DNA from: an uncultured Collinsella sp.
GTDB taxonomy: Bacteria > Actinomycetota > Coriobacteriia > Coriobacteriales > Coriobacteriaceae
DNA length: 22,678 nt
Assembly (NCBI GenBank): GCA_934675795.1
Contig: CAKURW010000030.1
Span: forward strand, 1 to 22,678
Direction of reading: 5' to 3'
The notes under the pieces are model-generated. The model had not been told where the DNA came from. It ran no database searches and saw only the letters and a list, made by a program, of their open reading frames with translations. This document shows, in pieces, positions 16,643 to 22,667 of this stretch (positions within the stretch are counted from its first letter, which is position 1; each line of letters begins with the position of its first letter). The translations under genes were made by a program, and so were the position numbers.

Positions 16643-17860
16643 ATGATGACAGCGGCATCCAACAATTCAATGCAACTTGAGGGAAAAACGATCCTGCTGG
16701 GCATTACCGGCGGGATCGCCGCCTATAAGTCGTGCAATATCGTGCGCCTGTTGCAAAAGCGCGGCGCGCGCGTCAAGGTCGTTATGAGCGAGCATGCCAC
16801 GGAGTTCGTGGGCCCGCTCACCTTCCGTGCGCTCACCAATGAGCCGGTCGCGGTTGGGCTATTCGACGACCCCTCCGACCCCATCCACCACATTTCGCTG
16901 GCGCAGGAGCCCGATCTGGTGGTCGTGGCGCCCGCGACGGCCAATATCATCGCCAAGATGGCCAACGGCATCGCCGACGACCTCATCTCCACCACGCTGC
17001 TTGCGACGCCGCGACCCATCGTGATCGCACCCGCTATGAACAACGGCATGTGGAAGGCGCCGGCGACGCGGGCCAATATGGCCACGCTGCGCGACCGCGG
17101 CGTGCATGTGGTGGGACCCGGCAGCGGCTACCTTGCCTGCGGCGACGTGGACACGGGCCGCATGAGCGAGCCCGAGGACATCGTCGAGGCTGTCTGCAGG
17201 GTGCTCAATCCCGCGCCTCAGGACCTGGCAGGTAAGCGCATCGTGATTACCGCCGGCCCCACGCACGAGCCGATCGACCCCGTGCGCTTCATCGGTAACC
17301 GGTCGTCGGGCAAGATGGGCATCGCCCTGGCGGGGGAGGCCGCTCGCCGCGGTGCTGCGGTCACGCTTGTGCTGGGGCCGACATCGCTCGATGTTCCCCA
17401 CGGCGTGGAGTGCGTGCGCGTGCAAACCGCCGCAGAGATGCTCCAGGCGGCCCTGAGCGCCTTCCAGACGGCCGATGCGGCAATTTGTGCGGCCGCCGTC
17501 GCCGACTATACCCCCGCCACCCCTGCGGACCATAAGCTCAAAAAGTCCAACGAACGCTTGGATCGCATCGAGCTTGTCGAAACGGTCGATATCTTGGCCG
17601 AGCTCTCACACCAGAAGGGCGAGCGATGCGTGATCGGCTTTGCGGCCGAGACCGATAACGTTGTCGAGTACGCCGAGCGCAAATTGGCACGCAAAGGTTG
17701 CGATGCCATTATCGCCAACGATGTCTCGCGCGCCGATTCAGGCTTTGGTACCGATACTAACAAGGCCTGGATTGTGAGCACAGCGGGTACACAGGAACTT
17801 CCCGTGCTAACAAAACCCCAGCTCGCAGATACAATTTTGGACTTGCTTCAAAAATTGTAA
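16643..17860 (+). CDS. coaBC: Bifunctional phosphopantothenoylcysteine decarboxylase / synthetase
   Basis: Two consecutive steps of coenzyme A synthesis in one 405-residue protein. The N-terminal flavin-dependent CoaC domain (about 10-185) shows GITGGIAAYK, the APATANIIAKMANGIADDL block, the PAMNNGMW substrate motif and the active-site cysteine in GYLACGDVDTGRM. The C-terminal CoaB domain (about 190-405) shows ITAGPTHEPIDPVRFI, NRSSGKMG, AAVADYTPA and the KLKKS motif. The ATG at 16643 follows the previous stop codon directly, with AAGGAAG upstream; ATGs at 16646 and 16670 are alternatives. It is the last gene of the housekeeping block. Confidence 0.95.
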   Translation: MMTAASNNSMQLEGKTILLGITGGIAAYKSCNIVRLLQKRGARVKVVMSEHATEFVGPLTFRALTNEPVAVGLFDDPSDPIHHISLAQEPDLVVVAPATANIIAKMANGIADDLISTTLLATPRPIVIAPAMNNGMWKAPATRANMATLRDRGVHVVGPGSGYLACGDVDTGRMSEPEDIVEAVCRVLNPAPQDLAGKRIVITAGPTHEPIDPVRFIGNRSSGKMGIALAGEAARRGAAVTLVLGPTSLDVPHGVECVRVQTAAEMLQAALSAFQTADAAICAAAVADYTPATPADHKLKKSNERLDRIELVETVDILAELSHQKGERCVIGFAAETDNVVEYAERKLARKGCDAIIANDVSRADSGFGTDTNKAWIVSTAGTQELPVLTKPQLADTILDLLQKL

Positions 17861-17868
17861 AAAAGTTC

Positions 17869-17898
17869 TTGCACAAGTCTAAAGTTTCGGGTTAATAT
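17869..17898 (+). promoter_or_regulatory. Promoter of tRNA-Pro
   Basis: The -35 box TTGCAC (17869-17874) and a -10 box TTAATA/TAATAT (17892-17898) are separated by 17 or 18 bp. The leader before the tRNA holds a 6-bp stem, TGTTGC (17905-17910) with GCAACA (17924-17929), then an A run. The layout mirrors the tRNA-Ala promoter at 588-616. Confidence 0.72.
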
Positions 17899-17939
17899 AC
17901 TCCCTGTTGCGAGCGAGAGCAGAGCAACAAAAAAAGCTT

Positions 17940-18016
<77 letters not shown>

Positions 18017-18029
18017 GAAGTTTCGCAGG

Positions 18030-18056
18030 TCAGGCACCTAGTGCCTGATCTTTTTT
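18030..18056 (+). terminator. Intrinsic terminator after tRNA-Pro
   Basis: A perfect 8-bp stem TCAGGCAC (18030-18037) with GTGCCTGA (18041-18048) and a 3-base loop, followed by six T residues at 18051-18056. Confidence 0.92.
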
Positions 18057-18479
18057 GTTTTAAGCAATTGCTTAATTTTGATTAAGCAACAGGGTGCCAA
18101 AAATCTACCTGCGCGATAATCGCTTTTTGCGGTTACTTGCGCGTTTTGCACGCGCTTGAGCCGATTTATTAACGCGACATGAATCTACATACGCGTAGCT
18201 GGTATACAGACGAGTACAGGCTGTATTTATCGCGGCGATTTACGCAGATATGGCGACTGTAACGAACTAGTGTGTCGCTGTATTTATTCCAGCAGTTCAC
18301 TTGATCTGTGGACAAGTGAGCGGTTACAACAAAACGCCAACCAGGATGGACTCCATACGAGGATGCCGCAAAGGTAATGGCGGGGAAGTGCGGCAGGCGC
18401 TCTGAGAGCCGCTGTATGACCCCATGTCTCCTTAACTCGATAATTTGTGTTTCAAGCCACGAATCGGTCGAGCAATTGC
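18057..18479. other. Intergenic stretch, no supported gene
   Basis: There is no gene I can support in this 420-bp stretch. A minus-strand ORF (18169-18507) runs through the terminator of the pilin-like gene, has no good ribosome-binding site and shows no motif, so I regard it as chance or decayed sequence. GC content is lower than in the housekeeping block. Small structures include a palindrome at 18060-18075 and a repeated GCTGTATTTAT, seen at about 18219 and 18271. Confidence 0.5.
18060..18075. repeat. 16-bp perfect palindrome
   Basis: TTAAGCAATTGCTTAA is perfectly self-complementary and lies just beyond the tRNA-Pro terminator. A related ATTAAGCAA follows at about 18081. It could bind a dimeric regulator or be a relic of integration; neither can be shown here. 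Confidence 0.5.
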
Positions 18480-18514
18480 CAAAAGAAAGGCCCATGCAGG
18501 ATTGCACGGGCCTT
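18480..18514 (-). terminator. Intrinsic terminator of the DUF6273 pilin-like gene
   Basis: Read on the minus strand, AAGGCCC and GGGCCTT (18508-18514 and 18487-18493) plus an inner 4-bp stem form a hairpin with a 4-base loop and one mismatch. The T-rich tail TTTCTTTT follows at 18480-18487. It begins about 20 bp after the TAG at 18534-18536, supporting that stop codon as the true gene end. Confidence 0.85.
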
Positions 18515-18776
18515 ACATCAGATCAAATTTGAGCTAGAAGCACCAAACGGGGCAGACGCAATACGAGTACCCCGCGTAGTCGGCGTACGTCGGGTCGCCG
18601 CTGCTGTCGACATTGAGGAAGTAGTAGGAGTTGCTCGGATTCACCGAGCGCTCCCACCAACTGCTGCCAATCTTCAGACAGGCATTAACAGAATAGTTCT
18701 CCGTCACCTTGCCTTTGAAGGCCTCGTACTGGGTGCCCTCGGAGGAAGTCCAGGGATAGGATGCCCAATAGGAGGT

Positions 18777-18783
18777 GGGGGGG
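18777..18783. repeat. Homopolymer G7 (C7 on coding strand) at a frameshift
   Basis: Within the DUF6273 domain the coding strand reads GCCCCCCCACC. Eight C residues (or five) would join the upstream reading frame to the downstream frame that completes the domain. Such runs are slippage-prone in replication and also error-prone in sequencing. Confidence 0.8.
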
Positions 18784-19240
18784 CGATCTCAGAGTAGCTG
18801 AGCAGGAACAGCTTGTCCGAGGTAGCCGTCACGGCGGCGTTCTTGTTCTCATCACCGCCCCCGACATTGTTCGATAGCTTTTTGACGGCCTTCACCTTGG
18901 ACTGGAAATCGGAGGGCATCAGATTCCAGATCTTGCCGGAGTTCATTTTCTGACGGAGTTCAGACTTCTCCCAACCGCCGGCGTTGGTGTCAATCGCGTT
19001 CATGGGGGACCAAATGCCCGTCGTGGTGGTGAGGAACGTGAGGCCCGCCTTGCCGGATCCGCCTGCAGGGTCATCAAGATTGATGCCGATAATGCGGTAA
19101 GTCAGCGTCTTGCCATCGGTGAGCTTCATCGAGAACTCGGTGCCGGCATCCATCGCGGCCTTCGCCTTGGCGTAGGCGGGCGACGCCTCGCCCTTGGCGG
19201 CGATGTCCTCGGCAACTGCCTTCTGCTCACCGAGGGTCCA

Positions 19241-19262
19241 GTCCTTCGCGTGTCCTTCGCGT
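19241..19262. repeat. 11-bp perfect tandem duplication
   Basis: GTCCTTCGCGT occurs twice back to back (19241-19251 and 19252-19262). Deleting one copy restores the reading frame on the minus strand, giving residues ALAKDAKDWTLGEQKAV. Because 11 is not a multiple of 3, gain or loss of one unit switches the gene off or on. Confidence 0.92.
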
Positions 19263-19682
19263 CCTTGGCGAGCGCCGCCTGGACGGTCGCGGAACCCGCG
19301 CCGTTACCGCTGCCGGAACCGCTCGGTTCCCAAGTCTCACCTGCTGTCCCGTTTACCAATACTCCCGCCACCGTGTTGAACTGGTTCCTGATTGCCGACG
19401 AGACCCAAGGGCCGGCTATCATCACAACCAGGACGATAATCGCGATGACCAGAACGTACTCGATGGCTCCTTGGCCTCGGAGGCGGGTATTCCTAGGAGA
19501 TACCCACCCCCCGAAGGTTAATTGCCGCTGCATGCATATGCGACACTCCCTTCGCATGGGGATTGATATTGCATGCAGAGCGTACGCTAAAGCGAACCGA
19601 CTAGCCCGTAACGTGCCGCTGAGGCAACGACGGCACGGGTGCCCGCGCCACATAAACTGCTTGCCGTTTTGTTTCATCAGAC

Positions 19683-20648
19683 CTACTGCCACGCCTTCGG
19701 GAGGATAACGCCGGGGGCGCAGTGATTGAAGTCACTATGATTGGCATAGGTTGGGACATTCCAATCGGAACAGTCGAGGTTTAGATTTTTGCAATAGCTA
19801 AAAATGCCGAGCATATCCATAACATCTGAGGTCTTCCACCCTGGTCCAAATTTCACGCTTTTCAGCGAGCTGTCGGCGGAAAAAAGGAGACGTAAATCGC
19901 CGGCTTTCCGCGTCGACCATCCGGAGATGTCAATCTCCTCGACCTTGTAAAGGTTTTTGAGCGCCGAGTCGAATTCGACGACCGAGGACGTATCCCAGCT
20001 TGAAATACTGAAGGAAGTCGCATTGCCGCAATACGCGAATGCGTGCTGCAGATTTGTGCAGTTCGACATGTCGAACTTTGCCAGATCAAAGCTCTTGCAG
20101 TTCTCCATGTACTGAAAGCAAAATGCCAACGAGTGGATTTCTATGCCATCGTCAATGGCCTTTACGGCCACGATATTATTTCTGTTAGGCCACCAGGGGG
20201 CAGTCGTCTTGCCGTCGTTTCCCACGGTCGCGGAGGCGTATCCATTTTCGAACCCCGTATACACCGCCGTCACGCGGCGGCTGTTGAGCATGTCACCGAC
20301 TCTGGGGACCCCGCGGCGCTTGTAGAACATGAGGCTGTGGTCGTCCTCCGAGTACACGGCGAACGCTATCCCGTGTACGGGGTCCACGATGTCGGCGTCG
20401 GTCAACGACCCGTTGCCGCCGCCCGTGCCGCCCGACTCCCAGCTCCCCTTTGAGATTCCGTTGCCGAGCGTCCCCGCCACCGTGTTGAACTGGTTTGTGA
20501 TCGCCGACGAGACCCACGGTCCCGCGACCAGCACCACCAGGACGATGATCGCGATGATCAGTACGTACTCGACTGTCGACTGCCCCTTCGGGCGGCGGGT
20601 AAATCTGGGAGATACCCCCCCCCGAAAAGGAAATTCCGCTGCGTGCAT
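19683..20648 (-). CDS. Flp-type prepilin-like surface protein with BspA-like LRR domain
   Basis: A 321-residue protein. A leader of 22 residues ends RRPKG, followed by QSTVEYVLIIAIIVLVVL: a type IVb prepilin signature with cleavage predicted after G22 and Glu at mature position 5 (E27). One membrane helix (about 27-45) leads to VSSAITNQFNTVAG and a Gly/Ser linker. The exposed part (about 85-321) looks like BspA-type (DUF285) surface proteins: LMFYKRRGVPRVGD, VTAVYTGFE, then degenerate repeats such as FDMSNCTNLQHAFAYC and SWDTSSVVEFDSAL. These domains are linked to adhesion in other bacteria. The start ATG (20646-20648) has GGGGAG 6 bp upstream. A G9 run in codons 9-12 makes expression switchable in principle. 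Leader and helix closely match the broken neighbour. Pilus subunit versus surface-anchored pseudopilin is undecided. Confidence 0.85.
   Translation of the reverse strand: MHAAEFPFRGGVSPRFTRRPKGQSTVEYVLIIAIIVLVVLVAGPWVSSAITNQFNTVAGTLGNGISKGSWESGGTGGGNGSLTDADIVDPVHGIAFAVYSEDDHSLMFYKRRGVPRVGDMLNSRRVTAVYTGFENGYASATVGNDGKTTAPWWPNRNNIVAVKAIDDGIEIHSLAFCFQYMENCKSFDLAKFDMSNCTNLQHAFAYCGNATSFSISSWDTSSVVEFDSALKNLYKVEEIDISGWSTRKAGDLRLLFSADSSLKSVKFGPGWKTSDVMDMLGIFSYCKNLNLDCSDWNVPTYANHSDFNHCAPGVILPKAWQ
20615..20623. repeat. Homopolymer C9 (G9 on coding strand) in prepilin leader
   Basis: Nine consecutive C residues on the plus strand give CGG GGG GGG G in codons 9-12 of the LRR pilin-like gene. Loss or gain of one base would truncate the protein. 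The paralogue at the equivalent site (19503-19512) has G6-T-G3 on the coding strand, an interrupted run one base longer. Confidence 0.85.
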
Positions 20649-20688
20649 ATGCGGCTCCCCTCGGATTGCTTTGGCTGATGCTGCAGAG

Positions 20689-20717
20689 GATAGACGCGAT
20701 TACTAAGGATGAGTCAA
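20689..20717 (-). promoter_or_regulatory. Possible promoter of the LRR pilin-like gene
   Basis: On the minus strand TTGACT (20712-20717) lies 17 bp before TCTATC (20689-20694), about 40 bp upstream of the start codon. The -35 box is good and the -10 box is weak. A 13-bp near-palindrome TGCCGCAGCGGCA (20721-20733) lies just upstream and could be an operator. Confidence 0.35.
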
Positions 20718-20782
20718 CAATGCCGCAGCGGCATTCACACTAAGAGGGTAAGGCGTTCGGAGTGACATCCCGTTCCAAAACG

Positions 20783-20788
20783 TATACT
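20783..20788 (+). promoter_or_regulatory. Possible -10 box of the DUF1648 gene
   Basis: TATACT lies about 49 bp before the ATG at 20837. No clear -35 box is found at 16-18 bp spacing, so the assignment is weak. Confidence 0.3.
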
Positions 20789-20836
20789 TGATTTAAGGCG
20801 GAGTGGAATGTGGGCGCGCAAGGAGATGCGGAATCG

Positions 20837-21463
20837 ATGAGGGCCTCAAAAAAAATTACTGCAGTGTTATCATCTTTCATCCTCTCTATTCTTCCATTTC
20901 TGATTCTATGGGCGGCTTGGTCAGTCCTCCCTGATACAATTCCCGCTCATTGGAGTGGGGGTGCGGTTGATCGATGGGGTAATAAGCTTGAATTGCTGGT
21001 TGTTCCGCTGTTTTCTCTGATTGGTTCTATTGCAATTTCTGTGTACCTTATTGTTTCCACGCGGCGAAGAGAGTTCGCGGATTTCTCTGTTCGAATGCGA
21101 CGGGACTTTGTTGCGTGCTATATTTCTAGTCTTCTTTTATCGACAACCTGCTCAGTGATAATTGTCGTTTGGGTTCAGTTGATTCTTACGCAAAACACTG
21201 CGGTTGATGGGGGGCTTGGACTATCGATCCTGTATTCCCTTCCCGGGCTATATGTGATCTTGTGCGCTTTGCCGCCTTTTTATGCGAGCGGCGAGAGCAA
21301 AAAGGCAGAGCGCCTGATAACAGTTCTTATTGGCGGCGCGGAGATTGTTCTTTGTGGAATAGTGCTTGAAGGGTCGGCTGCCTCTTATGCGATGATTGGA
21401 CTGATGATTCTGTTCTGTGCGTTTGAGATCGTGTCACAGGTAAGGGACAGCCGGTCCTTATGA
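20837..21463 (+). CDS. DUF1648 domain membrane protein
   Basis: A 208-residue integral membrane protein with about five to six hydrophobic helices. After the first helix it has the DUF1648 signature LPDTIPAHW (31-39) followed by DRWGNK (45-50). This matches the N-terminal part of SdpI-like immunity proteins and other DUF1648 proteins, though the SdpI C-terminal domain is not obvious. I favour the ATG at 20837 (AAGGAG about 12 bp upstream); a GTG at 20810 would add nine residues. Base use is clearly AT-richer than the housekeeping genes, with T-rich codons throughout, suggesting a different origin. No neighbouring regulator or toxin gene is visible, so immunity is only one possibility. Confidence 0.82.
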   Translation: MRASKKITAVLSSFILSILPFLILWAAWSVLPDTIPAHWSGGAVDRWGNKLELLVVPLFSLIGSIAISVYLIVSTRRREFADFSVRMRRDFVACYISSLLLSTTCSVIIVVWVQLILTQNTAVDGGLGLSILYSLPGLYVILCALPPFYASGESKKAERLITVLIGGAEIVLCGIVLEGSAASYAMIGLMILFCAFEIVSQVRDSRSL

Positions 21464-21964
21464 GTTGAATTACGCGCGTGCGGATATAAAGGGTGGCATG
21501 TTAAGCTGGTCGTTTTCTCGTTCTGGGACATTTGCAGTAGGATGAGTGGGACTAGGCGCGCTGCGGTGTGATGGTGACGGTTGAGACTTGTATCGCTGCA
21601 AATCCGCTGATGCACATTTTGCTATTGGGCTTGAAGGTGGGACCTACAGGCCTTTGTTTGGGATGTTCCGGCCGTCCAACACGTGTTGCACGGCTTTATA
21701 TTGTTACGCTCGTTCGGCGCTCCGTTGGAGCATTTCCGGGTTTGTCGGCATCATGACTTGGCCAAGTGACACGCTTGCCGGGACGGTTGTAACGCCGCGC
21801 CGGTTCCGTGTGCTCCTTCGTTGTTGGCCTGTCCAGCCGGGGGCGGATTCGGCCTCATGTTGTGGCGCACGGCCTTCAGGGGCTTCCCCCTGGCGAGTTA
21901 TGTTCGTCCGTATGGGTAAGGGTCGGGTTGAGCTGACAATCCCGTGTCGGAAGGGGCTTGCACC
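21464..21964. other. Accessory intergenic stretch, no supported gene
   Basis: The ORFs here (for example 21588-21977 plus, and the far end of 21704-22390 minus) have no recognisable motif and mixed codon character. Two small perfect hairpins occur: GCTCC/GGAGC at 21719-21731, and CAGGGG/CCCCTG with a CTTC loop at 21877-21892. Neither has a T tail. The stretch may be decayed mobile-element or gene sequence. Confidence 0.4.
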
Positions 21965-22585
21965 ATGCGCGCGATGACAGAGATTGAGTGGCTGGACGGC
22001 CGTGTGACGAAGGTGCCGGAGCTCGCCCTGGGCGATGCGCTCGGCGAGAGCGTCCAGGCGGAGCTCGATTTCGGGTTCGACGACGTGTTGGAGGGCCTTT
22101 GGGTTGAGGTGCGCCATCATGAGCCGGATGAGGACTCGGACGGCGACCCGCGCGGGAGGGGCTGCGCACTGTACGCGGACTGCCGGTACAGCCTGGTCGA
22201 ACCGTCGGACCTCGACCGTGTCTTCTGCATCCTTTACGAGGGCCAGGACCGTGTCCCGCTCGTGCCTGGTGAGCCTGCCGTAGGCCCTCGGGGCCGCCTC
22301 CGCGGAACCCTTCTTCCTCTTTCCGGACCGGCCGTCCTCCGATCTCCCGGGGCCGGCGGGTCCGGCCCTCAGGGTATCGGGTTCCCACATTCATCCGCAC
22401 ATGTGCGGATGAATGTGGGAGGTGTTCGGATGAAGTTGATAATCAAGGCTTCGATAGCAAACGCAATTTGGTTTTTGAAATATGGACGAATTCCTCGTCA
22501 GGAGGGTAAAATGGTGCCGACGGCAGCCCAAGTTGTAGAGAGCTGGGCAGAGCCGTTGCTTAATGAAGTTGGGTCATCGTCTTAG
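21965..22585 (+). CDS. Hypothetical protein, probably chimeric reading frame
   Basis: I do not recognise a family. The ATG at 21965 follows GGAAGGGG at about 8 bp, and the frame stays open for 206 residues. The first part (to about 22250, some 95 residues) looks genuinely coding: third positions are strongly G/C and the product is acidic (for example VQAELDFGFDDVLEGLW and LVEPSDLDRVFCILYEG). From about 22250 the codon character of this strand worsens and the product becomes Pro/Gly-rich low complexity, while the opposite strand looks coding instead. The frame then runs through a 38-bp palindrome into a short ORF with its own ribosome-binding site. I therefore think the real gene is the 5' part, fused by rearrangement to unrelated sequence. 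Confidence 0.4.
   Translation: MRAMTEIEWLDGRVTKVPELALGDALGESVQAELDFGFDDVLEGLWVEVRHHEPDEDSDGDPRGRGCALYADCRYSLVEPSDLDRVFCILYEGQDRVPLVPGEPAVGPRGRLRGTLLPLSGPAVLRSPGAGGSGPQGIGFPHSSAHVRMNVGGVRMKLIIKASIANAIWFLKYGRIPRQEGKMVPTAAQVVESWAEPLLNEVGSSS
22243..22390 (-). pseudogene. Possible truncated IS30-like transposase start
   Basis: Reading the minus strand from the ATG at 22390, third codon positions are strongly G/C down to about 22243. The product is basic, with GKRKKGS followed by AYGRLTRHERDTVLALV. The latter resembles the first helix of the DNA-binding domain of IS30-family transposases (a conserved L-T-x-x-E-R pattern). Beyond that point the minus frame loses coding character. If correct, only the first 50 or so residues remain. 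The identification rests on a short motif and is weak. Confidence 0.25.
22383..22420. repeat. 38-bp perfect palindrome
   Basis: Bases 22383-22401 are exactly complementary to 22402-22420 with no spacer; the centre reads GCACATGTGC and the ends TCCCACATTC and GAATGTGGGA. A further partial copy (CGGATGAA) follows at 22427-22434. In RNA it would form a very stable hairpin. It has no T tail in either direction, so it is not a standard terminator. It abuts the putative transposase fragment. Confidence 0.92.
22430..22585 (+). CDS. Small ORF, possible remnant of a larger gene
   Basis: A 51-codon ORF nested in the longer frame starting at 21965. GGGAGG (22417-22422) is 7 bp before its ATG and overlaps the palindrome. 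A second well-spaced site, AGGAGGG (22500-22506), precedes an in-frame ATG at 22511 that would give a 24-residue product. That last part (AAQVVESWAEPLLNEVG) resembles the first helix of RimP ribosome-maturation proteins, but stops at SSS instead of continuing, so it may be a truncated 5' gene fragment. The identification is tentative. Confidence 0.35.
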   Translation: MKLIIKASIANAIWFLKYGRIPRQEGKMVPTAAQVVESWAEPLLNEVGSSS

Positions 22586-22642
22586 CGACGGTGGCCTTTC
22601 TTTTAATATGAGAAAGCCATTGTCAATAGGCGTGTTTGTTCG

Positions 22643-22667
22643 AGCCCGGTTTAAAACCGGGCTTTTT
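22643..22667 (+). terminator. Strong intrinsic terminator
   Basis: AGCCCGGTT (22643-22651) pairs perfectly with AACCGGGCT (22655-22663) around a 3-base loop, followed by a T run to 22667. An imperfect AT-rich hairpin (GGCCTTTCT with AGAAAGCC, 22597-22624) precedes it. It probably ends the transcript covering the short ORFs upstream. Confidence 0.88.

Larger units (their letters stand above)
18534..19537 (-). pseudogene. Flp-type prepilin-like protein with DUF6273 domain, frameshifted
   Basis: The gene is split over three frames. The first runs from the ATG at 19533 and encodes a short leader ending RLRG, then a mature start QGAIEYVLVIAIIVLVVMI. This is a type IVb prepilin signature, with cleavage after G20 and Glu at mature position 5 (E25). 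An 11-bp tandem duplication at 19241-19262 shifts the frame. The second frame carries most of a DUF6273-like domain (for example GWEKSELRQKMN and LFLLSYSEI). A C7 tract (minus strand; G7 at 18777-18783) shifts again, and the third frame holds the domain end (WWERSVNPSNSYYFLNV, ending CVCPVWCF) up to TAG at 18534. Removing one 11-bp copy and adding one C gives 330 codons including stop. An earlier ATG at 19537 is better placed for AAGGGAG but reads only 14 residues. It is a pseudogene, a phase-off surface protein, or partly a sequencing artefact at the homopolymer. Confidence 0.85.

Noticed and set aside
18169..18507. Minus-strand ORF of 112 codons downstream of the pilin-like gene
   Set aside because: Begins within the pilin gene's terminator hairpin, lacks a good ribosome-binding site and has no motif I recognise.
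20808..20840. Ten-codon ORF MWARKEMRNR overlapping the DUF1648 start by ATGA
   Set aside because: Could be a translationally coupled leader peptide, but nothing beyond the overlap supports it and chance is likely.
21704..22390. Full-length 228-codon minus-strand ORF as one gene
   Set aside because: Coding character is seen only at its 5' end; most of it is antisense to a better plus-strand frame.
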